From Sinomonas sp. R1AF57 (GTDB lineage: Bacteria; Actinomycetota; Actinomycetes; Actinomycetales; Micrococcaceae), in NCBI RefSeq assembly GCF_002224485.1, contig NZ_CP022463.1, forward strand, positions 3,229,716 through 3,293,715: a stretch of 64,000 nt of DNA, written 5' to 3'. Below are positions 47,133-55,574 of this stretch, piece after piece (positions within the stretch are counted from its first letter, which is position 1; each line of letters opens with the position of its first letter). Below the pieces are notes generated by a model. That model had not been told where the DNA came from, did no database searches, and saw nothing but the letters and a program-made list of their open reading frames with translations. Position numbers and translations under genes: made by a program.

Positions 47133-48221
47133 ATGGCTGCCGAGAAGCTCTTCACCCCCGTCGAGATCCGGGGCGTCCAGTTCAGGAACCGTCTCTGGGT
47201 CTCCCCGATGTGCCAGTACTCCGTGGAGCAGTGGGACGGAGTGCCCACCGCGTGGCACCTCGCCCACCTCGGCTCGTTCGCGAGGGGCGGGGCAGGGGTT
47301 GTCATGACCGAGGCGACGGCGGTCAGCCCCGAGGGGCGGATCACCAACTGGGACACGGGCATCTGGAACGATACCCAGGCCCAGGCGTGGAGGGACATCG
47401 TCGCGTTCGTCCACGCCCAGGGCGCTCCAGCAGCGATGCAGCTTTCCCACGCGGGCCGCAAGGCGTCCACCTACCGTGAGTGGAGCGGGAAGGGTACCCA
47501 GGCCGTCGAGGACGGCGGCTGGGAGACGGTTGCGCCGTCGGCCGTCGCGTTCGACGGCTACGCCGCCCCGCGCGAGCTGACGGGAGACGAGATCCGGGGC
47601 ATCGTCGCGGACTTCGCCGCCGCCGCGCGCCGGGCCATCGACGCCGGATTCGACGCCCTCGAGATCCATGGCGCCCACGGCTACCTCGTCCACCAGTTCC
47701 TCTCCCCGCTCTCGAACCTCCGCGCAGACGAGTACGGCGGAAGTCTGGAGAACCGCGCCCGGTTCCTGCTCGAGGTCGTCCGCGCGGTCCGGGCCGAGGC
47801 GGGCGACGGCGTGCCCCTCCTCGTGCGGCTCTCCGCCACCGACTGGGTCGAGGGCGGCTGGAACCTCGAGGACACGGTCACGGTCGCGGGCTGGGCCGCG
47901 GCCGAGGGCGCGGACTGGTTCGACATCTCCTCCGGCGGCCTCGTCCCCGCCGCGACCATCCCCGTCAAGCCCCTGTACCAAGTCGCGTTCGCCACCGCCG
48001 TCCGCAGCGGAGCCGGGGTGCCGGTCAACGCCGTCGGCCTCATCACCCGGCCAGAGGAGGCGGCAGAGATCGTGGACACTGAGGCGGCGGACGCCGTGAT
48101 GGTGGCGCGCGAGTTCCTCCGCGACCCGCACTTCGCGCTCCGCGCCGCGCACGAGCTCGACGTCGAGCTGGACTACTGGCCGCCGCAGTACACGCGGGCG
48201 AGGTGGCGCCGCGAAGGCTGA
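47133..48221 (+). CDS. NADH:flavin oxidoreductase, Old Yellow Enzyme (YqjM-like)
   Basis: A 362-residue FMN TIM barrel. NRLWVSPMCQYS carries the YqjM-type regulatory Cys (C27 region), and HGAHGYLVHQFLSPLSN, the family active-site strand, and EYGGSLENRARF are intact. Reduces alpha,beta-unsaturated carbonyls or nitro compounds, often under electrophile stress. It lies 46 bp after the cupin gene and could be read from its promoter. Confidence 0.92.
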   Translation: MAAEKLFTPVEIRGVQFRNRLWVSPMCQYSVEQWDGVPTAWHLAHLGSFARGGAGVVMTEATAVSPEGRITNWDTGIWNDTQAQAWRDIVAFVHAQGAPAAMQLSHAGRKASTYREWSGKGTQAVEDGGWETVAPSAVAFDGYAAPRELTGDEIRGIVADFAAAARRAIDAGFDALEIHGAHGYLVHQFLSPLSNLRADEYGGSLENRARFLLEVVRAVRAEAGDGVPLLVRLSATDWVEGGWNLEDTVTVAGWAAAEGADWFDISSGGLVPAATIPVKPLYQVAFATAVRSGAGVPVNAVGLITRPEEAAEIVDTEAADAVMVAREFLRDPHFALRAAHELDVELDYWPPQYTRARWRREG

Positions 48222-48332
48222 ACGGCAGAGCCGAATCGGCGTCCCACTGAATGGGACACCTCCTCCGGGGGTGCTGCCGGTCACAGCAGACTGGGCTGGA
48301 CCGACCGACCGCCCTCGACGAGGAGAACGCCC

Positions 48333-48635
48333 ATGGCACTGTTCGCCGTCACGTACCAGTACACCGACAACCCAGCCGGCAGGGACCTCCACCGCCCCGA
48401 GCACGTCGCCTTCCTGGCGTCCCAGCACGAGGCCGGGCGCCTGCGCGTCTCGGGACCGACCGACGGGGGCACCGGCGCGCTCCTGGTCCTCGCCGGGGAC
48501 ACCGCGCACGACGTCGAGGCCCTCCTCAACGGCGACCCCTTCCGCCGCGAGGGGCTCATCGCCCGCCGCACCGTCGCGGCTTGGAAGCCGTTTTTCGGCG
48601 CCGACCGGCTCGAGCTGAGCGGGGCGGCCCGATGA
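48333..48635 (+). CDS. YciI-like protein
   Basis: 100 residues, ferredoxin-like fold with the YciI signature LHRPEHVAFLASQHEAG (conserved His/Asp pair for dehalogenase- or lactonase-like chemistry). GAGGAG precedes the ATG. The stop overlaps the zinc dehydrogenase start (ATGA), so it opens a coupled operon of catabolic oxidoreductases. YciI relatives include muconolactone isomerase-like enzymes; the role here is unproven. Confidence 0.83.
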   Translation: MALFAVTYQYTDNPAGRDLHRPEHVAFLASQHEAGRLRVSGPTDGGTGALLVLAGDTAHDVEALLNGDPFRREGLIARRTVAAWKPFFGADRLELSGAAR

Positions 48636-49732
48636 GGGTCGCACGCACGGTCGCGGCCGAGACGGTCCGCTACGAGGAGGTGCCGGTCCCGCGCCCGAGC
48701 CGGGGACACGCCGTCGTGCGCGTGCGCAGCGTGACGCTGTGCGGGACGGACGTGCACATCTGGGAGGACGACTACGCCACCGAGCTCCCCATGGTCCAGG
48801 GCCACGAGTTCTCTGCGACCATCGCGGCCCTGCACCCCGAGGACGAGGGCGGCGCGTTCGCGGTGGGGGACGACGTCGCAGTCTCCCCCTTCGCCGCCTG
48901 CGGCACCTGCTACGCGTGCTCCGTCGGGCGGCCGAACGCCTGCGGGGCCATGAGCATCTACGGCTGCTATGAGGACGACGGCGCCCTCGCCGAGTACCTC
49001 CTCGTGCCGCTGGACCGCACCCGGAAGCTGCCCGAGGGGCTGCCGGTGGACCTCGCGCCGCTGTGGGAGCCGGTCTCGATCTCGCTGCAGGCCGTGCGCC
49101 GCGGGCGCGCCGAGGCCGGCGAACGTGTCCTCGTGGCCGGCGCGGGGCCGATCGGCCTGTTCGGGCTGATCGCACTGCGCGAGGTGGGCTGCAGCGTCGT
49201 CGTGCTCGACACCGACCGCGAGCGCCTCGCGATCGCGGCCGAGCTGGGCGCGGAGGCCGTCCTGGCCGTCGGTCCCGGCTTCCCCGACGAGGACCAGCGC
49301 CGCCGCCTCGACGAGTGGACCGACGGGCAGGGGCCCTCGCTCGTGATCGACGCGACCGGTTCGCCGGCGTCGCTCGCCACGGCCGTGGACCTCGTGGCGC
49401 CGGCAGGCCGAGTGGTGGCCGTGGGGATCAGCGACCGCGAGCTGACGCTGTCGATGCGGTCGCTGCCGATCAAGGAGATCGACCTCCTCGGCTCGCGCAA
49501 CTCCCTGCACATGGAGGACGCTCTCGACCTCCTCGCCCGTCACCAGGACGAGTGCCGGTCCCTCATCACGCACCGCTTCGGCTTCGACGAGCTCGACGCC
49601 GCGTTCCGCCTCCTGCGGGACCGCAGCGTGAAGGTCGGCAAGATCGCGATCGACCTCCCGGAGCCCTCCGGCAATGAGCCGTCTGACGAGGAGCCGGCGC
49701 TCGCCGCTGCTTCCCGGAGGGAGCGCGCATGA
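48632..49732 (+). CDS. Zinc-dependent alcohol/polyol dehydrogenase
   Basis: 366 residues, MDR superfamily. Catalytic zinc C37 (LCGTDVH) and H58-E59, structural zinc C90, C93, C96 and C104, Rossmann GAGPIGLFGL. Resembles sorbitol/threonine/butanediol dehydrogenases, oxidising a secondary alcohol with NAD+. Coupled by ATGA overlaps to both neighbours (YciI and the flavoprotein), so the alcohol product may be the flavoprotein's ketone substrate. Confidence 0.9.
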   Translation: MRVARTVAAETVRYEEVPVPRPSRGHAVVRVRSVTLCGTDVHIWEDDYATELPMVQGHEFSATIAALHPEDEGGAFAVGDDVAVSPFAACGTCYACSVGRPNACGAMSIYGCYEDDGALAEYLLVPLDRTRKLPEGLPVDLAPLWEPVSISLQAVRRGRAEAGERVLVAGAGPIGLFGLIALREVGCSVVVLDTDRERLAIAAELGAEAVLAVGPGFPDEDQRRRLDEWTDGQGPSLVIDATGSPASLATAVDLVAPAGRVVAVGISDRELTLSMRSLPIKEIDLLGSRNSLHMEDALDLLARHQDECRSLITHRFGFDELDAAFRLLRDRSVKVGKIAIDLPEPSGNEPSDEEPALAAASRRERA

Positions 49733-51429
49733 GCTTCCTGACGCCTGTCCCACAGCTCGCTCCGCGCTACGACCTCGCCGTCATGGGCTCCGGCGCCGCC
49801 GGTCTCGTCGCCGCGTGCCGGGCAGCGGCGGCGGGCCTCGCCGTCGTCGTGCTCGAGAAGGCCACGCGCCTCGGCGGGACGACCGCAGCGGGCGGCGGCG
49901 TGATCTGGGCGCCCGACAACCCGCTCATGCCCGCCGGCAGCGATTCGCCCGAGGCCGCGGCGGAGTACCTGCGCGCGGCGACCGGCGGCGCGATGGCCGA
50001 CGAGGAGATTGCCTGGTACCTGCGGACAGCGCGGGAGGCGGTGGAGTTCCTCGACCGGGAGACCCACGTGGAGCTCACGCCGCTCGACCGCCCGGACTAC
50101 CACATGGAGTGGCCGGGCGCGGTGGCCGGGGGCCGCAGCCTCGACAACGGCCCGTTCGACCCGGCCCGCTTCCCCGGCGTGCCCGGCCTCGCCGAGGCGA
50201 TCCGGCCCCCCACCTACCTGCCGCTCCTCTCGATGAACGAGCGCGACCGCCTCCACGGCGCAGCCCCCGACCCGGCACTGCTGGCCGGGCGGGCGGCCGC
50301 GGGGGTGCGCACGATGGGCGGTGCCCTCGTCGGCGCCCTGGTCGCGACCGCCGTCGAGCGCGGGGTCCACCTCGCCGTCTCGGCGCCGGTGACGGGGCTC
50401 GAGCCCCTCGAGGGCGGCGCGGGCGGGGCGCACGACGCCGGCGGCTGGCTCGTGCGGGTGGGCGACGGGGCCGCCGGACCCGCCACCGCAGTGGCCGCGG
50501 GCGCGGTGCTCATCGCGTCCGGCGGGTTCGAGCGGAACCGCGAGCTCGCGGCGTCGCTCCTGAGGTTCGACACCACGGCGATCGGGGCGCCGTCGAACAC
50601 CGGCGACGGGCTCCTGCTCGGGCTCAGGGCCGGGGCGATGCTCGGCCAGACGGGCGCGATCTGGGGCGTCCCCGTGATCGCTCCCGAGGGGTGGGAGTAC
50701 GACGGCGCGCCGACCGGACGGATGGGCAACGTCGAGATGACCCTGCCCGGCTCGATCACCGTCAACGCGGCCGGGCGGCGGTTCGTCAACGAGGCGATGA
50801 ACTACCACGACCTCTCGCGCGTGTTCGCGAACGTGGACCCGGCGACGTCGCGGCCGGCGAACGATCCGGCGTGGCTCGTGTTCGACGCGGGCTACCGCGG
50901 GCGGTACCCGGTGGCCGGCAGCCCGGCCCGCACGGAGCCGGACTGGATGCACCGCTCCGAGACGCTGGGCGGGCTGGCCGAGGCGATCGGGGTCGACGCC
51001 GGCGCGCTCGCCGCGACGGTGCGGAAGTTCAACGCGGACGCGCGGACAGGGACCGACAGCGAGTTCGGGCGAGGCTCCACCGAACAGGACCGCCACCTCG
51101 GGGATCCCGCAGTGGGCCCGAACCCGTGCCTCGCCCCGCTCGAGCGCGCCCCGTTCTACGCGGTGCGGATCCGGCCCGGGGCCCTCGGAACCGCAGGCGG
51201 CCTCGTCACGGACCTCGACGGGCGCGTGCTCGCCCCGTCCGCGCAGCCGATCGCGGGCCTCTACGCGGCGGGGAACTGCTCGGCCACCGTCTTCAAGGAC
51301 GCCTATCCCGGCGGCGGCGCAACCCTGGGCTCGGCGGTGACGAAGGCCTACGCGGCCGCGGGGCACGTGGCCGCGAGGCACGCAGCCGCGGGGCACGCAG
51401 CAGACGCCCGCTCACCCCTTTCCGTCTGA
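49729..51429 (+). CDS. FAD-dependent dehydrogenase, KstD/fumarate reductase-like (second copy)
   Basis: 566 residues. FAD motif VMGSGAAGLVAACRAA and EKATRLGGTTAAGGGVIW. The C-terminal loop FKDAYPGGGATLGSAVTKAY keeps the Tyr and Gly of KstD-type enzymes. It shares domain plan with the 612-residue protein at 34-36 kb, but the sequences differ widely, so this is not a recent duplication. It is cotranscribed with the zinc dehydrogenase (ATGA). The C-terminal AAGHVAARHAAAGHAAD is a short repeat, and the TGA lies inside the first unit of a 14-bp tandem repeat. Confidence 0.86.
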   Translation: MSFLTPVPQLAPRYDLAVMGSGAAGLVAACRAAAAGLAVVVLEKATRLGGTTAAGGGVIWAPDNPLMPAGSDSPEAAAEYLRAATGGAMADEEIAWYLRTAREAVEFLDRETHVELTPLDRPDYHMEWPGAVAGGRSLDNGPFDPARFPGVPGLAEAIRPPTYLPLLSMNERDRLHGAAPDPALLAGRAAAGVRTMGGALVGALVATAVERGVHLAVSAPVTGLEPLEGGAGGAHDAGGWLVRVGDGAAGPATAVAAGAVLIASGGFERNRELAASLLRFDTTAIGAPSNTGDGLLLGLRAGAMLGQTGAIWGVPVIAPEGWEYDGAPTGRMGNVEMTLPGSITVNAAGRRFVNEAMNYHDLSRVFANVDPATSRPANDPAWLVFDAGYRGRYPVAGSPARTEPDWMHRSETLGGLAEAIGVDAGALAATVRKFNADARTGTDSEFGRGSTEQDRHLGDPAVGPNPCLAPLERAPFYAVRIRPGALGTAGGLVTDLDGRVLAPSAQPIAGLYAAGNCSATVFKDAYPGGGATLGSAVTKAYAAAGHVAARHAAAGHAADARSPLSV

Positions 51430-51510
51430 AGGTCACATCCTGAAGGTCACGTCCTGAGGGTCACGTCCCGTGCGTCGCGGACGATCTGACCCCCAGGACG
51501 TGACCCCCAG
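51426..51510 (+). repeat. Tandem 14-bp repeats plus inverted arm, second copy
   Basis: Three 14-bp units, CTGAAGGTCACATC (51426-51439), CTGAAGGTCACGTC (51440-51453) and CTGAGGGTCACGTC (51454-51467), are followed by CAGGACGTGACCCCCAG at 51494-51510, which pairs with them (12 bp perfect with 51445-51456). Same architecture as 10915-10983. The stop codon of the flavoprotein is in the first unit. Confidence 0.82.
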
Positions 51511-51581
51511 ACGGAGGTGGGGACACCCGGGCGCTATCCTCGCCGGAGGGAACGAACCCCACCTCCGTCAGAAGGACGCCC

Positions 51582-52964
51582 ATGCCCCTCGCCCAACTCG
51601 CCGCGGTCATCGAGAACCTCCGGTCCGCCCTGCCCGGCAGGGTCGAAACAGACCCCGAGAGCCTCGCACCGTACACCTCAGACCGGTCCGGCCACCGCTC
51701 GGCGGGCGCACCGCTCGCGGCGGTGTACCCGCGCAGTGTGGAGGACGTCCAGACGGTGTGCCGGATCGCCTCGGCGGCGCAGGTGCCGATCGTGAGCCGC
51801 GGGGCGGGAACGGGCCTCGCCGGCGGGGCGGTCGCCGGACCGGCCGAGATCGTGCTCTCGTTCCGCGACATGGACCAGATCCTCGAGATCTCCGAAGCCA
51901 ACCGACTCGCCGTCGTCGAGCCCGGGATCTTCAACGGCGACCTGAACCGCGTTCTCGCAGAGCACGGGCTGTGGTGGCCGCCGGACCCCGCGAGCAAGGA
52001 CATCTCCACGGTCGGAGGCAACATCGCCATGAACGCGGGCGGGCTCCTGTGCGCGAAGTACGGCGTCACGCGGGAGGCGGTACTCGCGCTCAAGGTCGTC
52101 CTCGCGGACGGCACCCTCATGTCCATGGGCCACCGCACGGTCAAGGGCGTCACCGGCTACGACCTCTGCGCGCTCATGATCGGTTCCGAGGGCACGCTCG
52201 GGGTCATCGTCGAGTGCACCCTCAAGCTGCAGCCGCTCGTCACCGGCGAGGTTGCGACACTCGGGGCGTTCTTCACCACGGTCGACGACGCCGTCGCCGC
52301 CGTCACCGAGGCGACACGGCGCGGCCACGTGGCGGCGATCATGGAGCTCATGGACGGGCACACCCTGGAGGTCGTGAGCCGGCACACCGGCCACAGCGCG
52401 GCTCCCGGCGCCGGTGCCTACCTCCTCGCGCAGTGCGACGGCGCGGACGCCCTCGCCACGGCCGAGCGGCTGGCGGCGATCGTCCGCGACGCCGGCGGCA
52501 CCGTCGAGACCACCACGGACCCTGAGGAGTCACGGCGCCTCCTCGACTTCCGCCGGAGCGCGTTCCCGGCGCTCGAGGCGCAGGGGACCCTGCTCGTGGA
52601 GGACATCGCCGTCCCCCGCGACCGGATGGCCGAGGCCTTCGCGGCCATCCGCCGCATCGAGGAGACGTACGGCGTCGCTGTCCCGACGACCTGCCACGCC
52701 GGGGACGGCAATCTGCACCCGACCTTCGTCTTCACCGGAGAGGAGGTGCCGGAGCACGTGTGGCAGGCCGCCGGCGAGATCTTCTCCACCGCGCTGGAGC
52801 TAGGCGGGACACTGACGGGCGAGCACGGCATCGGCCTGCTCAAGCGCCGCTGGCTCCAGGACGAACTCGGCGAGGAGCAGTACGACCTCCAGCGGCGGAT
52901 CAAGCAGGTCTTCGACCCGCAGGGCATCCTCAATCCGGGGAAGGTCTTCCCTGCTGCAGACTGA
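51582..52964 (+). CDS. FAD-linked oxidase, GlcD/D-lactate dehydrogenase type
   Basis: 460 residues, VAO/PCMH flavoprotein family. SRGAGTGLAGGAVAGP and STVGGNIAMNAGG bind FAD pyrophosphate. The C-terminal CHAGDGNLHPTF and GEHGIGLLKRRW are the family's substrate-side motifs. Oxidises a 2-hydroxy acid such as glycolate or D-lactate. TATCCT (51534-51539) is a possible -10 for its own promoter after the repeat. No GlcE/GlcF partner nearby, so it acts alone like D-LDH/D2HGDH-type enzymes. Confidence 0.9.
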   Translation: MPLAQLAAVIENLRSALPGRVETDPESLAPYTSDRSGHRSAGAPLAAVYPRSVEDVQTVCRIASAAQVPIVSRGAGTGLAGGAVAGPAEIVLSFRDMDQILEISEANRLAVVEPGIFNGDLNRVLAEHGLWWPPDPASKDISTVGGNIAMNAGGLLCAKYGVTREAVLALKVVLADGTLMSMGHRTVKGVTGYDLCALMIGSEGTLGVIVECTLKLQPLVTGEVATLGAFFTTVDDAVAAVTEATRRGHVAAIMELMDGHTLEVVSRHTGHSAAPGAGAYLLAQCDGADALATAERLAAIVRDAGGTVETTTDPEESRRLLDFRRSAFPALEAQGTLLVEDIAVPRDRMAEAFAAIRRIEETYGVAVPTTCHAGDGNLHPTFVFTGEEVPEHVWQAAGEIFSTALELGGTLTGEHGIGLLKRRWLQDELGEEQYDLQRRIKQVFDPQGILNPGKVFPAAD

Positions 52965-52990
52965 GGATGGCGTGGAGACTGAGGATGGCG
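52958..52990 (+). repeat. 15-bp direct repeat at gene end
   Basis: AGACTGAGGATGGCG occurs at 52958-52972 and 52976-52990 (period 18), duplicating the stop region of the GlcD-type gene. Confidence 0.7.
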
Positions 52991-53000
52991 CGGGTCACAA

Positions 53001-53030
53001 TTGACCCGCGTTCTTCCGCCGAATTACCGT
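53001..53030 (+). promoter_or_regulatory. Promoter of the rhodanese gene
   Basis: TTGACC (53001-53006), 18 bp, TACCGT (53025-53030). This is one of the few clear -35/-10 pairs in the window. It argues against using the TTG at 53001 as a start codon. Confidence 0.55.
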
Positions 53031-53135
53031 GTGGACCACCCATTTCCACGATCCTGGCTCCTTGTCAGCGGGGTGCTAGCCGGACGAAGCGAGGAAGTTC
53101 TGGAACAGCGCCATTCCTCTTCAGGCAGCGCCGGG

Positions 53136-53525
53136 GTGGACGGCCAGCCGGCCCTGACCATCGACCAGTTGCTCATCCAGAGCCGTCTGGGACTCGAGCG
53201 GGTTCTGCCGGAGGACTTGGACCGTGAGGTATCCGCGGGTGCCTTGGTCGTCGATACGCGGCCGATCGATCAGCGCGACCGTGACGGCGACCTTCCGGGG
53301 GCGATTGTCATTGACCGCAACGTCCTCGAATGGCGTCTCGACCCGTCGAGCCCCTCCCGGCTGCCCATCGCCGACGACTACAGTCGCCGGATCGTGATTG
53401 TCTGCAACGAAGGCTACAGCTCAAGCCTTGCCGCCTACACCCTTCAGCAGCTCGGGCTGACCAGAGCGACCGATCTCGTCGGCGGCTTCCAGGCCTGGCT
53501 GGCGCTTCAGAACCGCGCCATCTGA
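53136..53525 (+). CDS. Rhodanese-like sulfurtransferase
   Basis: 129 residues from GTG 53136. A single rhodanese domain with VVDTRPIDQRDRDGDLPGA and the active-site loop IVIVCNEGYSSS; C90 is the persulfide-carrying Cys. The start is uncertain: the frame is open from 53001 but its first codons coincide with a promoter, and no strong ribosome-binding site marks GTG 53136 or GTG 53071. A hairpin follows the stop. Confidence 0.82.
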   Translation: MDGQPALTIDQLLIQSRLGLERVLPEDLDREVSAGALVVDTRPIDQRDRDGDLPGAIVIDRNVLEWRLDPSSPSRLPIADDYSRRIVIVCNEGYSSSLAAYTLQQLGLTRATDLVGGFQAWLALQNRAI

Positions 53526-53589
53526 AAACGGAGCCAGAACCGGGCGCCCGGGCAAGCTGTTGGCCAGGCGAGCCCGGGTCCGGCTCCGT
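53524..53589 (-). terminator. Terminator of the hydroxy-acid operon (minus strand)
   Basis: A 17-bp near-perfect inverted repeat (53528-53544 with 53573-53589, outer arms ACGGAGCC and GGCTCCGT). Read on the minus strand it is followed by TTTT, the right polarity to end the operon beginning at 59674. It also caps the convergent rhodanese gene. Confidence 0.7.
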
Positions 53590-53595
53590 CTGCGG

Positions 53596-54474
53596 TCACG
53601 CAAGCGCGTTCTCCAACGCACCGAGTCCCTCAATCTCAATCCGGATCTGATCCCCGGCAACGAGCCATTCCTGTTCTTCTTCCGGGTAGCCGAGGATGAC
53701 GCCCTCGGGCGTCCCTGTGAAGATGATGTCGCCGGGCTCCAAGGTCATGTACTTGGAGATGTAGCTGATCAGGTAGGCGCAGTTGAAGATCATGTCCTTC
53801 GTATTCGAGGACTGGCGGAGGTGTCCGTTGACCCTGCATTCGACCGCGAGGTTCGCGGGGTTGATGTCATCGGCGGTGACCAGATATGGACCCACCGGGG
53901 CGAATCCGTCCGAGGTCTTGCCCAGCATCCACTGCCCGGTCCGGAATTGGAGGTCTCGGGCCGAGAGATCATTTCCGATGGTGTATCCGAAGACGTAGTC
54001 CAGAGCCTCGTCCTCGGAGACATCGCGGGCCTGCTTCCCGATCACGGCCACGAGTTCAGCCTCATAGTCGAACTGGTGGGCGTCTTCAGGCAGGTGTACA
54101 GGGTTCCCATGACCGGTGAGGGCGTTGTTGTACTTGTTGAAGAGGATCGGGGATTTGGGGATCTCCATCTTCGACTCTTCTGCGTGGCTGATGTAGTTCA
54201 GCCCCACGCAGACAATCTTCTGCGGGCGCAGGACGGACGGCGCGAAACGGACCTCCTCCTCTGAGGTATAGAGCTCGTCCAGATCACCGGCGCCCGCGAG
54301 GAGAGCCCTGATGCGGTCGAGCCCGGCTTCGCCGTCCGCGATGATCTCGTGCACATCCGCTGGAATCGGTTCATCGAGCTTCATGGCGGCCCGGTGAAGG
54401 TTGAAGATTCCTCGGGCGGTCTTCAGCCCGAGAGCAGGTCCGTGGCCGTCCTCAGAGAAGTGGAGCAGGTGCAT
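53596..54474 (-). CDS. Fumarylacetoacetate hydrolase-family protein
   Basis: 292 residues. The C-terminal FAH fold has CVGLNYISHAEE, metal ligands in FDYEAELVAVIG and GNDLSARDLQ, and FTGTPEGVILG. Members hydrolyse acylpyruvates or decarboxylate/hydrate 2-oxo acids with Mg2+. Last gene of the minus-strand operon (Fe-ADH, ALDH, MFS, Ldh, FAH); it would act on a 2-oxo acid made by the neighbouring dehydrogenase. Codon use is slightly less GC-extreme than in the first 50 kb. Confidence 0.9.
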   Translation of the reverse strand: MHLLHFSEDGHGPALGLKTARGIFNLHRAAMKLDEPIPADVHEIIADGEAGLDRIRALLAGAGDLDELYTSEEEVRFAPSVLRPQKIVCVGLNYISHAEESKMEIPKSPILFNKYNNALTGHGNPVHLPEDAHQFDYEAELVAVIGKQARDVSEDEALDYVFGYTIGNDLSARDLQFRTGQWMLGKTSDGFAPVGPYLVTADDINPANLAVECRVNGHLRQSSNTKDMIFNCAYLISYISKYMTLEPGDIIFTGTPEGVILGYPEEEQEWLVAGDQIRIEIEGLGALENALA

Positions 54475-54506
54475 GGGGGTCCTTTCGTTGGAAGGGCTGG
54501 CAGCAG

Positions 54507-55574
54507 TCAGAGGCTGGCGAGGAGTTCCTGGGGGACGCCAGCGGAGCGGGCCAGCGAGGCGAGACCTTGGGCTACCGCGGGCGGCAGATCAATGCCGTTC
54601 TCCGCGTGTCGGTCCCTGGCCCTGAGCTCGATTTCTCCGGGCATGTAGATGGCGTCGCTCCCCGGGGCGAGAGGCGAGCTCTTGATCTGATCGATGTAGC
54701 GGTCCACTGAGGCCTTGAAGATCTCTGGATCGAGGAAGGCTGAGATCTTGAGGGCCATGAAGAAGTGGCTGATCTGGTTGGGGCTGTCCAGCTCCTGGTA
54801 CATGGAGTGGATGTCGGTGCCGAACTCTCCACCGCTCAGGAGTGCGGAGAGGACTTCGACGATGATCGCCAGGCCGTAGCCCTTGGGACCGCCGACGGGG
54901 AAGAGCGAGCCTCCGTTGATCACCTCGTCGGGAACGGTCGTGGCCCTTCCGCTGCTGTCCAGCCCCCAACCCTCCGGGATGGCTTCGCCCCTGCTCTTGG
55001 CATTGAGGATCTTCCCGAGGGGAACCACGCTTGTTGCCATGTCCACGACGATGGGCCGGTGGGTGCGGGCCGGCACGACGACGGAGAGGGGGTTGTTGCC
55101 GATCCTCGCCTCTGATCCTCCTGGGGGCGGCATCAGGGGTTCGACGTTGCTCACCGCGATCCCGATCAGGTCCTGCTCGGCAAGTTGGGCTGCCCAGTAG
55201 GCGGCCGCACCGAAGTGGTTGCTGTTGCGGACGCTCACCGCCGCGATCGGCGACTCCTTGGTCTTGGCCAGCAGGATGTCGACGGCCTGCTGGGACACGA
55301 CCTGTCCGAAACCGTTGTCGCCGTCGAGCACGGCGGTGGCGGCCGTCTCGCTGAGCGTCTTCACTTCCGGCGTGGGATTCATGACCCTGTTGCCCAGGCG
55401 CTCGAGATACGTTTCCATGCGCAGGACGCCGTGGCTGCTGACGCCCCGCAGGTCTGCATCGACGAGGGAATGGGCGACCGTGTGGGCGTCTCGCTCGGGC
55501 AGCCCGCTGTTGCGGAGGATGGCGGTGCAGAGTTCGAGCAGTGCTGGAGCGTGGACAGTGTGGGGCTGGGTCAT
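54507..55574 (-). CDS. Malate/L-lactate dehydrogenase-family oxidoreductase (Ldh family)
   Basis: 355 residues of the NAD(P)-dependent LDH2/MDG fold (YlbC, ComC, ureidoglycolate dehydrogenase). SSHGVLRMETYL, SVRNSNHFGAAAYW (catalytic His) and RIGNNPLSVVVPA are diagnostic. Oxidises a 2-hydroxy acid to a 2-oxo acid. The ATG overlaps the stop of the upstream permease (ATGA), so uptake and oxidation are coupled. Substrate unknown. Confidence 0.9.
   Translation of the reverse strand: MTQPHTVHAPALLELCTAILRNSGLPERDAHTVAHSLVDADLRGVSSHGVLRMETYLERLGNRVMNPTPEVKTLSETAATAVLDGDNGFGQVVSQQAVDILLAKTKESPIAAVSVRNSNHFGAAAYWAAQLAEQDLIGIAVSNVEPLMPPPGGSEARIGNNPLSVVVPARTHRPIVVDMATSVVPLGKILNAKSRGEAIPEGWGLDSSGRATTVPDEVINGGSLFPVGGPKGYGLAIIVEVLSALLSGGEFGTDIHSMYQELDSPNQISHFFMALKISAFLDPEIFKASVDRYIDQIKSSPLAPGSDAIYMPGEIELRARDRHAENGIDLPPAVAQGLASLARSAGVPQELLASL

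Noticed and set aside
53001..53525. TTG 53001 as rhodanese start
   Set aside because: TTGACC there forms the -35 of a TTGACC-N18-TACCGT promoter, and the extra 45 residues do not belong to the rhodanese domain.
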